A DNA stretch of 64,000 nucleotides from Paractinoplanes ferrugineus (GTDB lineage Bacteria; Actinomycetota; Actinomycetes; Mycobacteriales; Micromonosporaceae): contig NZ_BOMM01000039.1 of assembly GCF_016862195.1 (NCBI RefSeq), forward strand, positions 1 through 64,000, read 5' to 3'. A model generated the notes under the pieces. That model had not been told where the DNA came from. It worked only from the letters and a program-made list of their open reading frames with translations, and made no database searches. How positions within the stretch are numbered: position 1 is the first letter of the stretch; every line of letters starts with the position of its first letter. Positions 18,576-26,183 of the stretch are shown one piece after another. A program made the position numbers and the translations under genes.

Positions 18576-18607
18576 AGCGGCCCCGGGGTTTCCACCCCGG
18601 GGCCGCT
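18576..18607. terminator. Bidirectional terminator
   Basis: Perfect 13-bp stem (AGCGGCCCCGGGG with its complement) and a 6-nt loop, followed by TTCTTGT on the plus strand. It sits between csbD and the convergent surface-protein gene and can serve both. Confidence 0.85.
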
Positions 18608-18616
18608 TCTTGTCGG

Positions 18617-19336
18617 CTAGGCCACGAAGCGGGACCGGCGGCGGCGGGCGAGCAGGAAGCCGGTTCCGCCGAGGAGCAGGAGAGCGGCACCGACGGCGGC
18701 CACGACGGCGGTGTCGGCACCGGTCCGCGCCAGGCCGCCGCCGTCCTGTCCGCCGTCCTGTCCGGCGGCACCGGTCCGGCTGGTGGAGGACGTGGGGGCC
18801 GGTGCGGCGGTCTTCGTCGGGGTGGGCTCGACGGTCGGTTTCGTCGTGGGCTGGGCCGCGCAGTCGAGCGCGCGGGCGGCGTGCAGGCCGTCGTTCAGGA
18901 AGGTCAGGTGGGCGTCGACGGTTCCGGTGTCGAGCGCCTTCTTGGCCGCCGAACTCACGTTGCGGCCGGCGTCCGTCAGCGTCCGGAGAGCCGCGATCCG
19001 CAGATCCACGGCCCAGGCCTGCAGCACGTCCGACTTGAGGAACGCCCGCAGTTCGGCCGGGGTGCCGTCGAGCTTCTCCTGCACCCGGTCGGGCACGAGG
19101 GGCAGCGATTCGGCGGTGGCCTCGGCCAGGATCTGGTTGGCGAGAATCCGCACCTGTACGTCGGTGGCAGTGTCCAGATCGCTGGTGATGAGCTTGCGGA
19201 AGTCCTGGTAGACCACCCGTTCGACGGTCTGGCAGGCCGCGTTGAGACCGGGCGGGGCGGCCTGTGCCGCCGCCGGTGCCGCCGGAATCAGAAGGGCCAG
19301 GGCCATCAGGATGCCGGCCGCCGACTTCGCTCGCAT
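18617..19336 (-). CDS. ALF-repeat surface protein with LAxTG sortase signal
   Basis: 239 residues from ATG 19336 with GGGGAGGA 8 nt upstream. A signal peptide (MRAKSAAGILMALALLIPAA, then PAAAQA) precedes a helical domain of ALF-repeat type: ELRAFLKSDVLQAWAVDLRI and AALRTLTDAGRNVSSAAKKAL with the repeated A-L-x-x-G pattern. A Pro/Thr-rich spacer leads to LARTG, a hydrophobic helix and a basic tail RRRRSRF. That is the layout of actinobacterial class E sortase substrates (LAxTG). The protein should be joined to the cell wall. Its role is unknown; ALF-repeat proteins are surface or spore-envelope associated in relatives. Confidence 0.82.
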   Translation of the reverse strand: MRAKSAAGILMALALLIPAAPAAAQAAPPGLNAACQTVERVVYQDFRKLITSDLDTATDVQVRILANQILAEATAESLPLVPDRVQEKLDGTPAELRAFLKSDVLQAWAVDLRIAALRTLTDAGRNVSSAAKKALDTGTVDAHLTFLNDGLHAARALDCAAQPTTKPTVEPTPTKTAAPAPTSSTSRTGAAGQDGGQDGGGLARTGADTAVVAAVGAALLLLGGTGFLLARRRRSRFVA

Positions 19337-19435
19337 GTGGTTGGTCCTCCCCGTTGCTGGCAAAACACGGGGAGATTACCGGCTGTGGATGGAGTTGTCC
19401 GCCCCGGACCTCGGGCGCACCCTCGGCAACCGTGC

Positions 19436-20791
19436 CTAGTCGGTGGCCTCCTCGGCGACCTGCTTGCGCCACCAGTTCTGGCCCGATTCGGGCAGCGTGT
19501 CGATCGGGTCGTAGTAGGCGTGCAGCTTGGACAGGGCCTCGTCGTCGTCCTGCTCGATCGAGGTCCGGTAGTTCTTGGTCCAGTAGGAGATGCCGTGCTC
19601 GCGGTCGTACTCGGCGAGCATGTGCACCCAGCGTTTGCCGACGAACGGCACGTCGCAGACGATCCGGGGGGTGGCGTAGCCGGGCAGGTAGCCCATCATG
19701 TCGTGCTGCAGTTGCTGGGCGTGCCAGACCGGGACCCGCCAGTGCTCGGCGTTGGGGATCATGTCGCACATGTAGAAGTAGTACGGCAGGATGCCGGCCT
19801 CGCCCTGCAGCCCGAAGCACAGGTCGAGCAGGTCCTCGGTGGTGGCGTTGACGCCGCGCATCAGGACGCCCTGGTTACGGACGTCGCGGACGCCGACCTC
19901 GAGCAGGGTCTGCGCGGCGCGGGCGACCAGTGGGGTCAGCGAGTTGACGTGGTTGACGTGGGTGTGCACGGCGAGGTTGACGCCGCGGCGGGAGGCGGTG
20001 ATGGCGACCCGCTGCATGCCCTCGACGACGTCGGGCTGCAGCCAGTGCTGGGGCAGGCCCATCAGGGCCTTGGTGGCGAGCCGGATGTCGCGCACGGTGG
20101 GCACCGAGAGGATCCCCATGAGGTACGACTCGAGCTGCTTCCACGGCACGTTGGCGACGTCGCCGCCGGAGACGACCACGTCGCGTACGCCCGGGTGGGC
20201 TTTCAGGTAGGCCAGGTGGGCGTCGTAGCGGTCGACCGGTTTGAGGGTGAGTTTGAGTTTGTCGACCGTGGGGGTGCTGTTGCCGACGAGGTCCATCCGG
20301 GTGCAGTGGCCGCAGTATTGCGGGCAGGTGGACAGGAGCTCGGCGAGGACCTTCGTGGGGTAGCGGTGGGTGAGGCCCTCGGCGACCCACATGTCGTGCT
20401 CGTGCAGGCTGTCGCGGGTGGCGTGCGGGTGGGACGGCCAGGCGAGGTCGCGGTCGGTGGCGACGGGGATCATGTAGCGCCGGATCGGGTCGTTGTAGAA
20501 CGACTCCGTGTCGGGTGTCCGGTCGGGCACCATGGTGTTGAGCATCTGGGGGGTGACCAGCATCGACATGGTGGCGAGGCGCTGCTGGTCGGTTTCGAGG
20601 TCGGTGTAGAACCGATCGTCGAGCAGTTCGCCGAGGACCGCGCGCAGCTGCTTGATGTTCTTGACGCAGTTGACCCGCTGCCACTGGGCCGATTCCCACT
20701 GGGCGGTGGTGACGTGTTTCCAGCCGGGGAAGCGGGTCCAGTCGGGTTCGGCGAGGGGGCGGCGTCGGTAGTCGTAGGGCTGGCCGTTCAT
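19436..20791 (-). CDS. kamA: Lysine 2,3-aminomutase family radical SAM enzyme
   Basis: 451 residues, ATG 20791 with AGGAGG 5 nt upstream. The radical SAM cluster motif CPQYCGHC gives C156, C160 and C163. VSGGDV follows as the glycine-rich SAM contact. The PLP lysine is probably K386 in VCDVPFVGKRW. The enzyme converts L-lysine to L-beta-lysine, first step of the lysine fermentation route. The divergent operon kdd-kamD-kamE-kal fits this exactly. Two deviations are notable: the usual GVND near the substrate amino group reads GVNAT here, and the PLP motif lacks the glycine run seen in clostridial enzymes. CDM (D343) keeps the second substrate Asp. A related amino acid substrate is therefore not excluded. 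Confidence 0.88.
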   Translation of the reverse strand: MNGQPYDYRRRPLAEPDWTRFPGWKHVTTAQWESAQWQRVNCVKNIKQLRAVLGELLDDRFYTDLETDQQRLATMSMLVTPQMLNTMVPDRTPDTESFYNDPIRRYMIPVATDRDLAWPSHPHATRDSLHEHDMWVAEGLTHRYPTKVLAELLSTCPQYCGHCTRMDLVGNSTPTVDKLKLTLKPVDRYDAHLAYLKAHPGVRDVVVSGGDVANVPWKQLESYLMGILSVPTVRDIRLATKALMGLPQHWLQPDVVEGMQRVAITASRRGVNLAVHTHVNHVNSLTPLVARAAQTLLEVGVRDVRNQGVLMRGVNATTEDLLDLCFGLQGEAGILPYYFYMCDMIPNAEHWRVPVWHAQQLQHDMMGYLPGYATPRIVCDVPFVGKRWVHMLAEYDREHGISYWTKNYRTSIEQDDDEALSKLHAYYDPIDTLPESGQNWWRKQVAEEATD

Positions 20792-20933
20792 CGCTGCCTC
20801 CTGGACGCCGTTGTCACAACTCGAGCTGGGCTCTAACGTACTGGATTATTTTTCGTCTAGAAACCTCGTGTCCGTAGGATTTACGGTTAGTCCTCGCTTC
20901 GAGCATGTTGATTTCTTGTGAAGGGTGGGTTTC
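20792..20933. promoter_or_regulatory. Divergent promoter region of the lysine aminomutase cluster
   Basis: 142 nt between kamA and kdd starts, noticeably AT-richer than the flanks (TTATTTTTCG, GTTGATTTCTTG). A TAGGAT hexamer at 20875-20880 could be the -10 box for the kdd operon with a leader of about 50 nt. The kdd start is preceded by AAGGGTGG. No cobalamin riboswitch core or clear operator palindrome was found. Confidence 0.5.
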
Positions 20934-22001
20934 ATGTCAGCTTCTGTTGGTCTTCGGAGGGTGCTCGAGCCGGCCGGGGTGCTGCCGCAGGCGGCGTGGC
21001 GGCTCGACGCGAGTCCGGAGATCTCGGCTGACGAGGTGCGCATCCGGGTGCAGCGGCTCAACCTCGACGCGGCGAGTTTCCGGCAGCTGGCCGAGAAGCA
21101 CGCGGGGGACGGGGCGCGGGTCCGCGCCGAGGTCCTGGAGATCATCGAGACGCGCGGCAAGATGCACAATCCGGTCACCGGGTCGGGCGGCATGCTCATC
21201 GGGATCGTCGAGGAGGTCGGTCCGGAGTCGCCGCTGGGTCTGAAGGTGGGGGACCGGGTGGCGACGCTGGTGTCGCTGACCCTGACGCCGCTGCGGGTCA
21301 CCGATGGGCTGGCGGGGTGGGACGGCAGGTCGGAACAGATACCGGCGGACGGTACGGCGGTGCTGTTCGGTCGTTCCGTCGTCGGTGTCCTGCCGGACGA
21401 TCTGCAGCCCGAGCTGGCCCTGGCCGTCTACGACGTCTGTGGGGCACCCGCGCTCACCGACCGGGTGGTCCGCGACTACGTCGACGGCGCCGCCCGCGAG
21501 TCCGGTGGCGGGGCGGGGGAGCCGGTGACGGTCACGGTGCTCGGCGGGGCCGGTAAGAGCGGGTCGTTGTCGCTGACCGCGGCGCGGCTGGCCGGTGCCC
21601 GGACGCTGGCCGTGGTGCGGGACGAGGCGGAGGCCGCCACGGTGCGTGATCTCGGTCTGGCCGACGCGATCGCGGTCGCCGACGCCCGGGACGCGGTCGC
21701 GGTGCGGGCGAGGGTCGGCGAGGCGCTCGGCGGGCCGGCCACGGTGACGGTCGTGTGTGTGGACGCGCCGGGGTGTGAGCACGGCGCGATCCTGGCGACG
21801 GCGACCGGCGGGACGGTCGTCTTCTTCTCGATGGCGACGAGTTTCCCGGCGGCGGCGCTCGGCGCCGAGGGTCTGGCGGCGGATGTGACGATGCTCATCG
21901 GCAACGGTTTCGTGCCCGGTCACGCCGACTTCGCGGTGGATCTGCTGCGTCGTGTCCCGGCGGTCCGGCGGCTGTTCGAGGCGCGGACAGCGGGACACTG
22001 A
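20934..22001 (+). CDS. kdd: L-erythro-3,5-diaminohexanoate dehydrogenase
   Basis: 355 residues from ATG 20934, with AAGGGTGG 5 nt upstream (an in-frame GTG at 20925 is less likely). The N-terminal part (VLEPAGVLPQAAWRLDAS, then RVQRLNLDAASFRQL) and the motif GKMHNPVTGSGGMLIGIV are characteristic of Kdd. The NAD-binding Rossmann part starts VTVTVLGGAGKSGSLSLTAA. Kdd oxidises L-erythro-3,5-diaminohexanoate to 3-keto-5-aminohexanoate with NAD(P), the third step of lysine fermentation. First gene of the plus-strand operon; only 5 nt separate it from the amidohydrolase gene. Confidence 0.88.
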   Translation: MSASVGLRRVLEPAGVLPQAAWRLDASPEISADEVRIRVQRLNLDAASFRQLAEKHAGDGARVRAEVLEIIETRGKMHNPVTGSGGMLIGIVEEVGPESPLGLKVGDRVATLVSLTLTPLRVTDGLAGWDGRSEQIPADGTAVLFGRSVVGVLPDDLQPELALAVYDVCGAPALTDRVVRDYVDGAARESGGGAGEPVTVTVLGGAGKSGSLSLTAARLAGARTLAVVRDEAEAATVRDLGLADAIAVADARDAVAVRARVGEALGGPATVTVVCVDAPGCEHGAILATATGGTVVFFSMATSFPAAALGAEGLAADVTMLIGNGFVPGHADFAVDLLRRVPAVRRLFEARTAGH

Positions 22002-22006
22002 ACGGC

Positions 22007-23524
22007 ATGACTGACCACCCCTCGGTTCTGTACACCTCCGGCCGCTTCTATTCCGCCGCCGACCCGCGGGCCACCGCCATGCTGGTTCGGGACGGCCGCA
22101 TCGCCTGGCTGGGCGACTCCGCTGACGCCCCGGCCGCCGACCGGCGCGTCGACCTGGACGGGGCGCTGGTGACGCCGGCGTTCGTGGACGCCCATCTGCA
22201 CGCGACCGACACCGGTCTGGCCTTCGACGGCCTGGATCTGTCGGCGGTCCGTTCGCCCGCGGAGTTGCTGGCGCGGGTGGCGGAGTTCGCCGCGACCCGG
22301 CCGGCCGACGGGGTGGTGCACGGGCACGGCTGGGACGAGTCGACCTGGGCCGACCAGACCCCGCCGACGGCGGCGCAGCTGGAGGTGGCGTCGGGTGGCC
22401 GGCGGACCTATCTGTCGCAGGCGAGCGTGCACTCGGCGCTGGTGTCGACGTCGCTGCTGGGCGGCGCCGGTTCGGGCTGGGTGAAGGAGCACGATCACCA
22501 TGTGGTCCGGGCGGTGGCGCTCGGTGCGTTGACCGCGCGGCAGCGGACGGCGGCGCAGCGGACCGCGTTGTCCAGGGCGGCGTCGATGGGGATCGCCGCG
22601 GTGCACGAGTGCGCGGGTCCGGGGACGTCGAGCGAGGAGGATTTCCGCTCGGCGCTGGCCCTGTCCGGGCAGGGGCTGCCGCGGGTGTTCGGTTACTGGG
22701 GTGAGCTGGGCGGCGCGGAGCGGGCCCGGGATCTGGGCGCGGTGGGCGCGGCCGGTGACCTGTACGCGGATGGGGCGCTCGGCTCGCGGACGGCGTCGCT
22801 GCGGCATCCCTATCACGACGGTGACCGGGGTGTCGGGGAGGCGTTCGTGACCGCCGACCAGGCCGCCGAGCATCTGCTGGACTGCATGCGGGTGGGGGTG
22901 CAGGGCGGTTTCCACGCGATCGGGGACGCCGCGATCGAGGCGGTGCTCGACGGGTTCGCGATCGCGGCGAAGACGGTCGGGGTCGATGATCTGCGGGCGG
23001 CCGGGCATCGGATCGAGCATGTCGAGCTGATCGACAAGCCGATGATCGCGCGGATGGTGGAGTTCGGCGTGACCGCGTCGGTGCAGCCGGTCTTCGACGC
23101 CCTGTGGGGTGGGACGGGCCGGATGTACGCGCAGCGCCTCGGGGTGCAGCGGGCGCTGGCGAGCAATCCGATCGGGGCGATGCACGCGATCGGGGTGCCG
23201 CTCGCGTTCGGGTCGGATTCGCCGGTGACGGCGCTGGATCCGTGGGCGGTCGTGGTGGCGGCGGCGGCCCCGCGTAACCCGGTGCACCGGATCTCGGTGC
23301 GGTCGGCGTTCGCGGCGTCGACCCGGGGTGGGTGGCGGGCGGCCCGCGCCGAGGGTGTGGGGGTGCTGGCGCCGGGGGCGGAGGCGACGTTCGCGGTGTG
23401 GGAGACGCCGGGTGGGGTGCAGGGCGGGCTGCCGGTGCTGCTGCCCGACGTCGAGGGTGTGGTGCCGCCGCGCCCGGTGTGCCGGCGCACGGTGCTGGCC
23501 GGCGAGACGATCTTCGAGAGTTAG
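22007..23524 (+). CDS. YtcJ-like metal-dependent amidohydrolase
   Basis: 505 residues, ATG 22007. Amidohydrolase superfamily of the YtcJ/exoenzyme regulatory AepA type. It shows an N-terminal beta-sandwich segment (VLYTSGRFYSAADPRATAML), the first metal pair in PAFVDAHLHATDT and VVHGHGWDESTW, and YADGALGSRTASLRHPYHD. The later metal ligands are in GGFHAIGDAAIEAVL and RIEHVEL, with the catalytic Asp in PLAFGSDSPVTALDPW. It likely hydrolyses an N-acyl or cyclic amide. In this operon it might deacylate or open a lactam of a beta-lysine or diaminohexanoate derivative, but this is inference only. Spacing to both neighbours is under 10 nt. Confidence 0.85.
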   Translation: MTDHPSVLYTSGRFYSAADPRATAMLVRDGRIAWLGDSADAPAADRRVDLDGALVTPAFVDAHLHATDTGLAFDGLDLSAVRSPAELLARVAEFAATRPADGVVHGHGWDESTWADQTPPTAAQLEVASGGRRTYLSQASVHSALVSTSLLGGAGSGWVKEHDHHVVRAVALGALTARQRTAAQRTALSRAASMGIAAVHECAGPGTSSEEDFRSALALSGQGLPRVFGYWGELGGAERARDLGAVGAAGDLYADGALGSRTASLRHPYHDGDRGVGEAFVTADQAAEHLLDCMRVGVQGGFHAIGDAAIEAVLDGFAIAAKTVGVDDLRAAGHRIEHVELIDKPMIARMVEFGVTASVQPVFDALWGGTGRMYAQRLGVQRALASNPIGAMHAIGVPLAFGSDSPVTALDPWAVVVAAAAPRNPVHRISVRSAFAASTRGGWRAARAEGVGVLAPGAEATFAVWETPGGVQGGLPVLLPDVEGVVPPRPVCRRTVLAGETIFES

Positions 23525-23533
23525 GAATTCAGG

Positions 23534-25090
23534 GTGACCGGGAAGTTGGATCTTGATCCGGGGGTCGTGGCGAAGGCGCGGGCCCTGGCGGCGCGGGCCG
23601 GTCAGCCGGTCGTCGACCTGGCCCGGTCACACACCACGGTTTCGGTGGAGCGGGCCGTGTTGCGCCTGGCCGGTGTGCAAGGTGCCGACTCGGACGGCAT
23701 CCCCTGGGTGAACCGGCTGGTCGACACGGTGCGCGCGGACGTCGGGCTGGGGCACGGGGTGGCGTTGCCGGTCTTCGACGCCATGCGGTCGACCGGGGTC
23801 GACGACGTGACGGTCCTGGCGCAGAAGGCGGCGGCGGGGGCGGTGCGTTTCGCCGTACCGGAGCGCAAGGCGGATCTGGCGGCGGCCCGGCGGGCCGCGC
23901 GGCGGGCGACCGGCGCCGGTCTCAAGCTCGTCGACCGGCGGCGGGCCGAGCGGGATCGGCTGATCAAGCGGTACGGGGATCCGCGGCAGCGTCCGTGGAT
24001 CTACCTGATCGTCGCGACCGGGGACATCTTCGAGGACATCCCGCAGGCGCAGGCGGCCGCGCGGGCCGGGGCCGACGTGATCGCGGTGATCCGGTCGACC
24101 GGGCAGTCGCTGCTCGACTACGTGCCGGAGGGGGCGACCCGGGAGGGTTTCGCCGGCACCTATGCCACGCAGGAGAATTTCCGGTTGATGCGGGCGGCGC
24201 TCGACGAGACGTCGAAGGAGCTCGGCCGTTATGTGCGGCTGACGAACTACGCGTCGGGGTTGTGCATGCCGGAGATCGCCGCGCTGGCCGGGATGGAACG
24301 CCTGGACATGATGCTCAACGACTCGATGTACGGCATCCTGTTCCGCGACATCAACCCGATCCGCACGTTCGTCGACCAGCGGTTCTCCCGGCAGGTGCAC
24401 GCCCGTGCCGGCATCATCATCAACACCGGTGAGGACAACTACCTGACCACGGCGGACGCGGTCGAGGCGGCGCACACGGTGACGGTGTCGCAGTTGCTCA
24501 ACGAGTTCTTCGCGCACGAGGCCGGGCTGGCGGACTGGCAGCTGGGTCTGGGGCACGCGTTCGAGATCAACCCGGATCTGCCGGACTCGTTCCGGATGGA
24601 GCTCGCCCACGCGTTGCTGGCCCGGGAGTTGTTCCCGGACGCGCCGCTGAAGTGGATGCCGCCCACCAAGCACATGACCGGTGACGTGTTCCGCGGCAAC
24701 CTGCTCGACGGTTTCTTCAACCTCGTCGGCGCCCTCACCGGCCAGGGCATCCTCCTGGTCGGCATGATGACCGAGGCGGTGGTGACCCCGTGGCTGTCCG
24801 ACCGGGACATCGCCCTGCAGAACGTGCGTTACGTCCTCAACGGTGCCGGCAACCTGCACGAGGATTTCGTCCCGGCGCCCGGCGGTTTCATCCAGAGCCG
24901 GGCCCATGAGGTGCTGGGCGAGGCGGTCGGTCTGCTGGCCCGGATCGTCGACGACACCCTGCTCGACGCGATCGCCGACGGCACGTTCGGCATCATGAAG
25001 CGTCCCGCCGACCGCGGCAAGGGCCTCGACGGGGTGGCCCGGCACGAGGACGACTACTACAACCCGGTGACGGAGGCGTTGGAGGCATGA
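23534..25090 (+). CDS. kamD: Beta-lysine/D-lysine 5,6-aminomutase alpha subunit
   Basis: 518 residues from GTG 23534 with AGGAATTCAGG upstream. Typical full-length KamD: a TIM-barrel subunit with RPWIYLIVATGDIFEDIPQA, DVIAVIRSTGQSLLDYVPEG, TYATQENFRLMRAALDE, RYVRLTNYASGLCMPEIA, DMMLNDSMYGILFRDIN and HEDFVPAPGGFIQSRAHEVL. With KamE it moves the terminal amino group of beta-lysine from C6 to C5 using adenosylcobalamin and PLP, giving 3,5-diaminohexanoate. Stop and KamE start overlap by 4 nt, consistent with coupled translation of a 1:1 complex. Confidence 0.95.
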   Translation: MTGKLDLDPGVVAKARALAARAGQPVVDLARSHTTVSVERAVLRLAGVQGADSDGIPWVNRLVDTVRADVGLGHGVALPVFDAMRSTGVDDVTVLAQKAAAGAVRFAVPERKADLAAARRAARRATGAGLKLVDRRRAERDRLIKRYGDPRQRPWIYLIVATGDIFEDIPQAQAAARAGADVIAVIRSTGQSLLDYVPEGATREGFAGTYATQENFRLMRAALDETSKELGRYVRLTNYASGLCMPEIAALAGMERLDMMLNDSMYGILFRDINPIRTFVDQRFSRQVHARAGIIINTGEDNYLTTADAVEAAHTVTVSQLLNEFFAHEAGLADWQLGLGHAFEINPDLPDSFRMELAHALLARELFPDAPLKWMPPTKHMTGDVFRGNLLDGFFNLVGALTGQGILLVGMMTEAVVTPWLSDRDIALQNVRYVLNGAGNLHEDFVPAPGGFIQSRAHEVLGEAVGLLARIVDDTLLDAIADGTFGIMKRPADRGKGLDGVARHEDDYYNPVTEALEA

Positions 25091-25821
25091 GCATCGTCCG
25101 GCCCTACGGGGACACCACCGGTGACGGCATGGTGCAGCTGTCGTTCACCCTGCCGGTCGTGCACGACAAGCGGGCCGAGGGGGCCGCGCTGCAGCTGGCC
25201 GCGAAGATGGGCATGGAGCCGGCGATGCTGGTGCACGCCAAGCCGATGGGGGACGGGTTCACCTTCTTCGTCGTCTACGGCCGGGTCGCTCATCTCGTCG
25301 ACACCGACCAGGTGCAGGTCGTCGAGCGGGACTTCCCGCTGCTGAGCGCCAAGGAGGTGAACGCGGTGATCAAGCGCCGGCTGCGGCGGCGGCTCAACGT
25401 GGTCGGCGCGTGCATCGGCACCGACGCGCACACGGTGGGGATCGACGCCATCCTCAACGTCAAGGGCATCGCCGGGGAGAAGGGCCTGGAATATTACCGG
25501 GAGCTGGCGGTGACGAACATGGGCGCCCAGGTGTCCGTACCGGATCTGGTCGAGACCGCGCGGGCGCAGAAGGCCGACGCCGTGCTGGTTTCGCAGGTCG
25601 TCACGCAGCGCGACGCGCACCTGCAGAACACCCGGGCCATGTCGGCCGCGTTCCGGGAGGCGCTGCCGGCCGGCAAGCGGCCGCTGCTGATCGTCGGCGG
25701 GCCGCGGTTCGACGAGCTGATGGCCGGTGAGCTCGGCGTCGACCGGATCTTCGGTCGCGGCACCACCCCCGGCGAAGTCGCCTCCTACCTCGTCCACGCC
25801 CTGCTCGGGAGCCAGAATTGA
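25087..25821 (+). CDS. kamE: Beta-lysine/D-lysine 5,6-aminomutase beta subunit
   Basis: 244 residues, ATG 25087 overlapping the kamD stop. The N-terminal domain (YGDTTGDGMVQLSFTLP) is the usual dimerisation part. The cobalamin-binding DxHxxG is DAHTVG (D113, H115, G118). The PLP-binding lysine is K126 in AILNVK, eleven residues after the His, the same spacing as H133/K144 in the clostridial enzyme. The C-terminal Rossmann fold holds adenosylcobalamin (ADAVLVSQVVTQRDAHLQN, LLIVGGPRFDELMAGELGVD). All key residues are present, so the mutase should be active and need B12, which links it to the riboswitch-controlled cbtBA genes in this window. Confidence 0.95.
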   Translation: MSIVRPYGDTTGDGMVQLSFTLPVVHDKRAEGAALQLAAKMGMEPAMLVHAKPMGDGFTFFVVYGRVAHLVDTDQVQVVERDFPLLSAKEVNAVIKRRLRRRLNVVGACIGTDAHTVGIDAILNVKGIAGEKGLEYYRELAVTNMGAQVSVPDLVETARAQKADAVLVSQVVTQRDAHLQNTRAMSAAFREALPAGKRPLLIVGGPRFDELMAGELGVDRIFGRGTTPGEVASYLVHALLGSQN

Positions 25822-26183
25822 TCACCGTCACGCACCGTCGTTACGTGCCCTACTCGCATGCCCACTACGCGGGCAACCTGGTCGACGGCGCCTATTCGCT
25901 GGGTCTGTTCGGCGATGTCGCCACCGAGGTCTGCATCCGCCTCGACGGCGACGAGGGGTTGTTCGCCTCCTACGACGACGTGCAGTTCAAGGCGCCGGTG
26001 CAGGCCGGGGACGTCCTGGAGATCACCGGCACGGTGGTGCGCACGGGCACCCGGTCCCGCAAGATCGCGTTCGAGTCCAAGGTCGTCTGCCGGGGCACCG
26101 GTGGTTCGGCGGCGGCGGTGCTCGACGAACCGATCATCGCGGTCACCGCCACCGGCACGGTCGTCGTCCCGCCGAAGGGATGA
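25818..26183 (+). CDS. kal: 3-aminobutyryl-CoA ammonia-lyase
   Basis: 121 residues from a TTG at 25818 that overlaps the kamE stop (TTGA). Hotdog-fold protein with the Kal pattern RRYVPYSHAHYAGNLVDGAY, DVATEVCIRLDGDEGLFASY, and DDVQFKAPVQAGDVLEITG. Kal removes ammonia from L-3-aminobutyryl-CoA to give crotonyl-CoA, the last specific step of lysine fermentation. Stop overlaps the ATG of the next gene, so the pair is translationally coupled. The preceding step (Kce, which makes 3-aminobutyryl-CoA from 3-keto-5-aminohexanoate) has no gene in the window. Confidence 0.88.
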   Translation: MITVTHRRYVPYSHAHYAGNLVDGAYSLGLFGDVATEVCIRLDGDEGLFASYDDVQFKAPVQAGDVLEITGTVVRTGTRSRKIAFESKVVCRGTGGSAAAVLDEPIIAVTATGTVVVPPKG

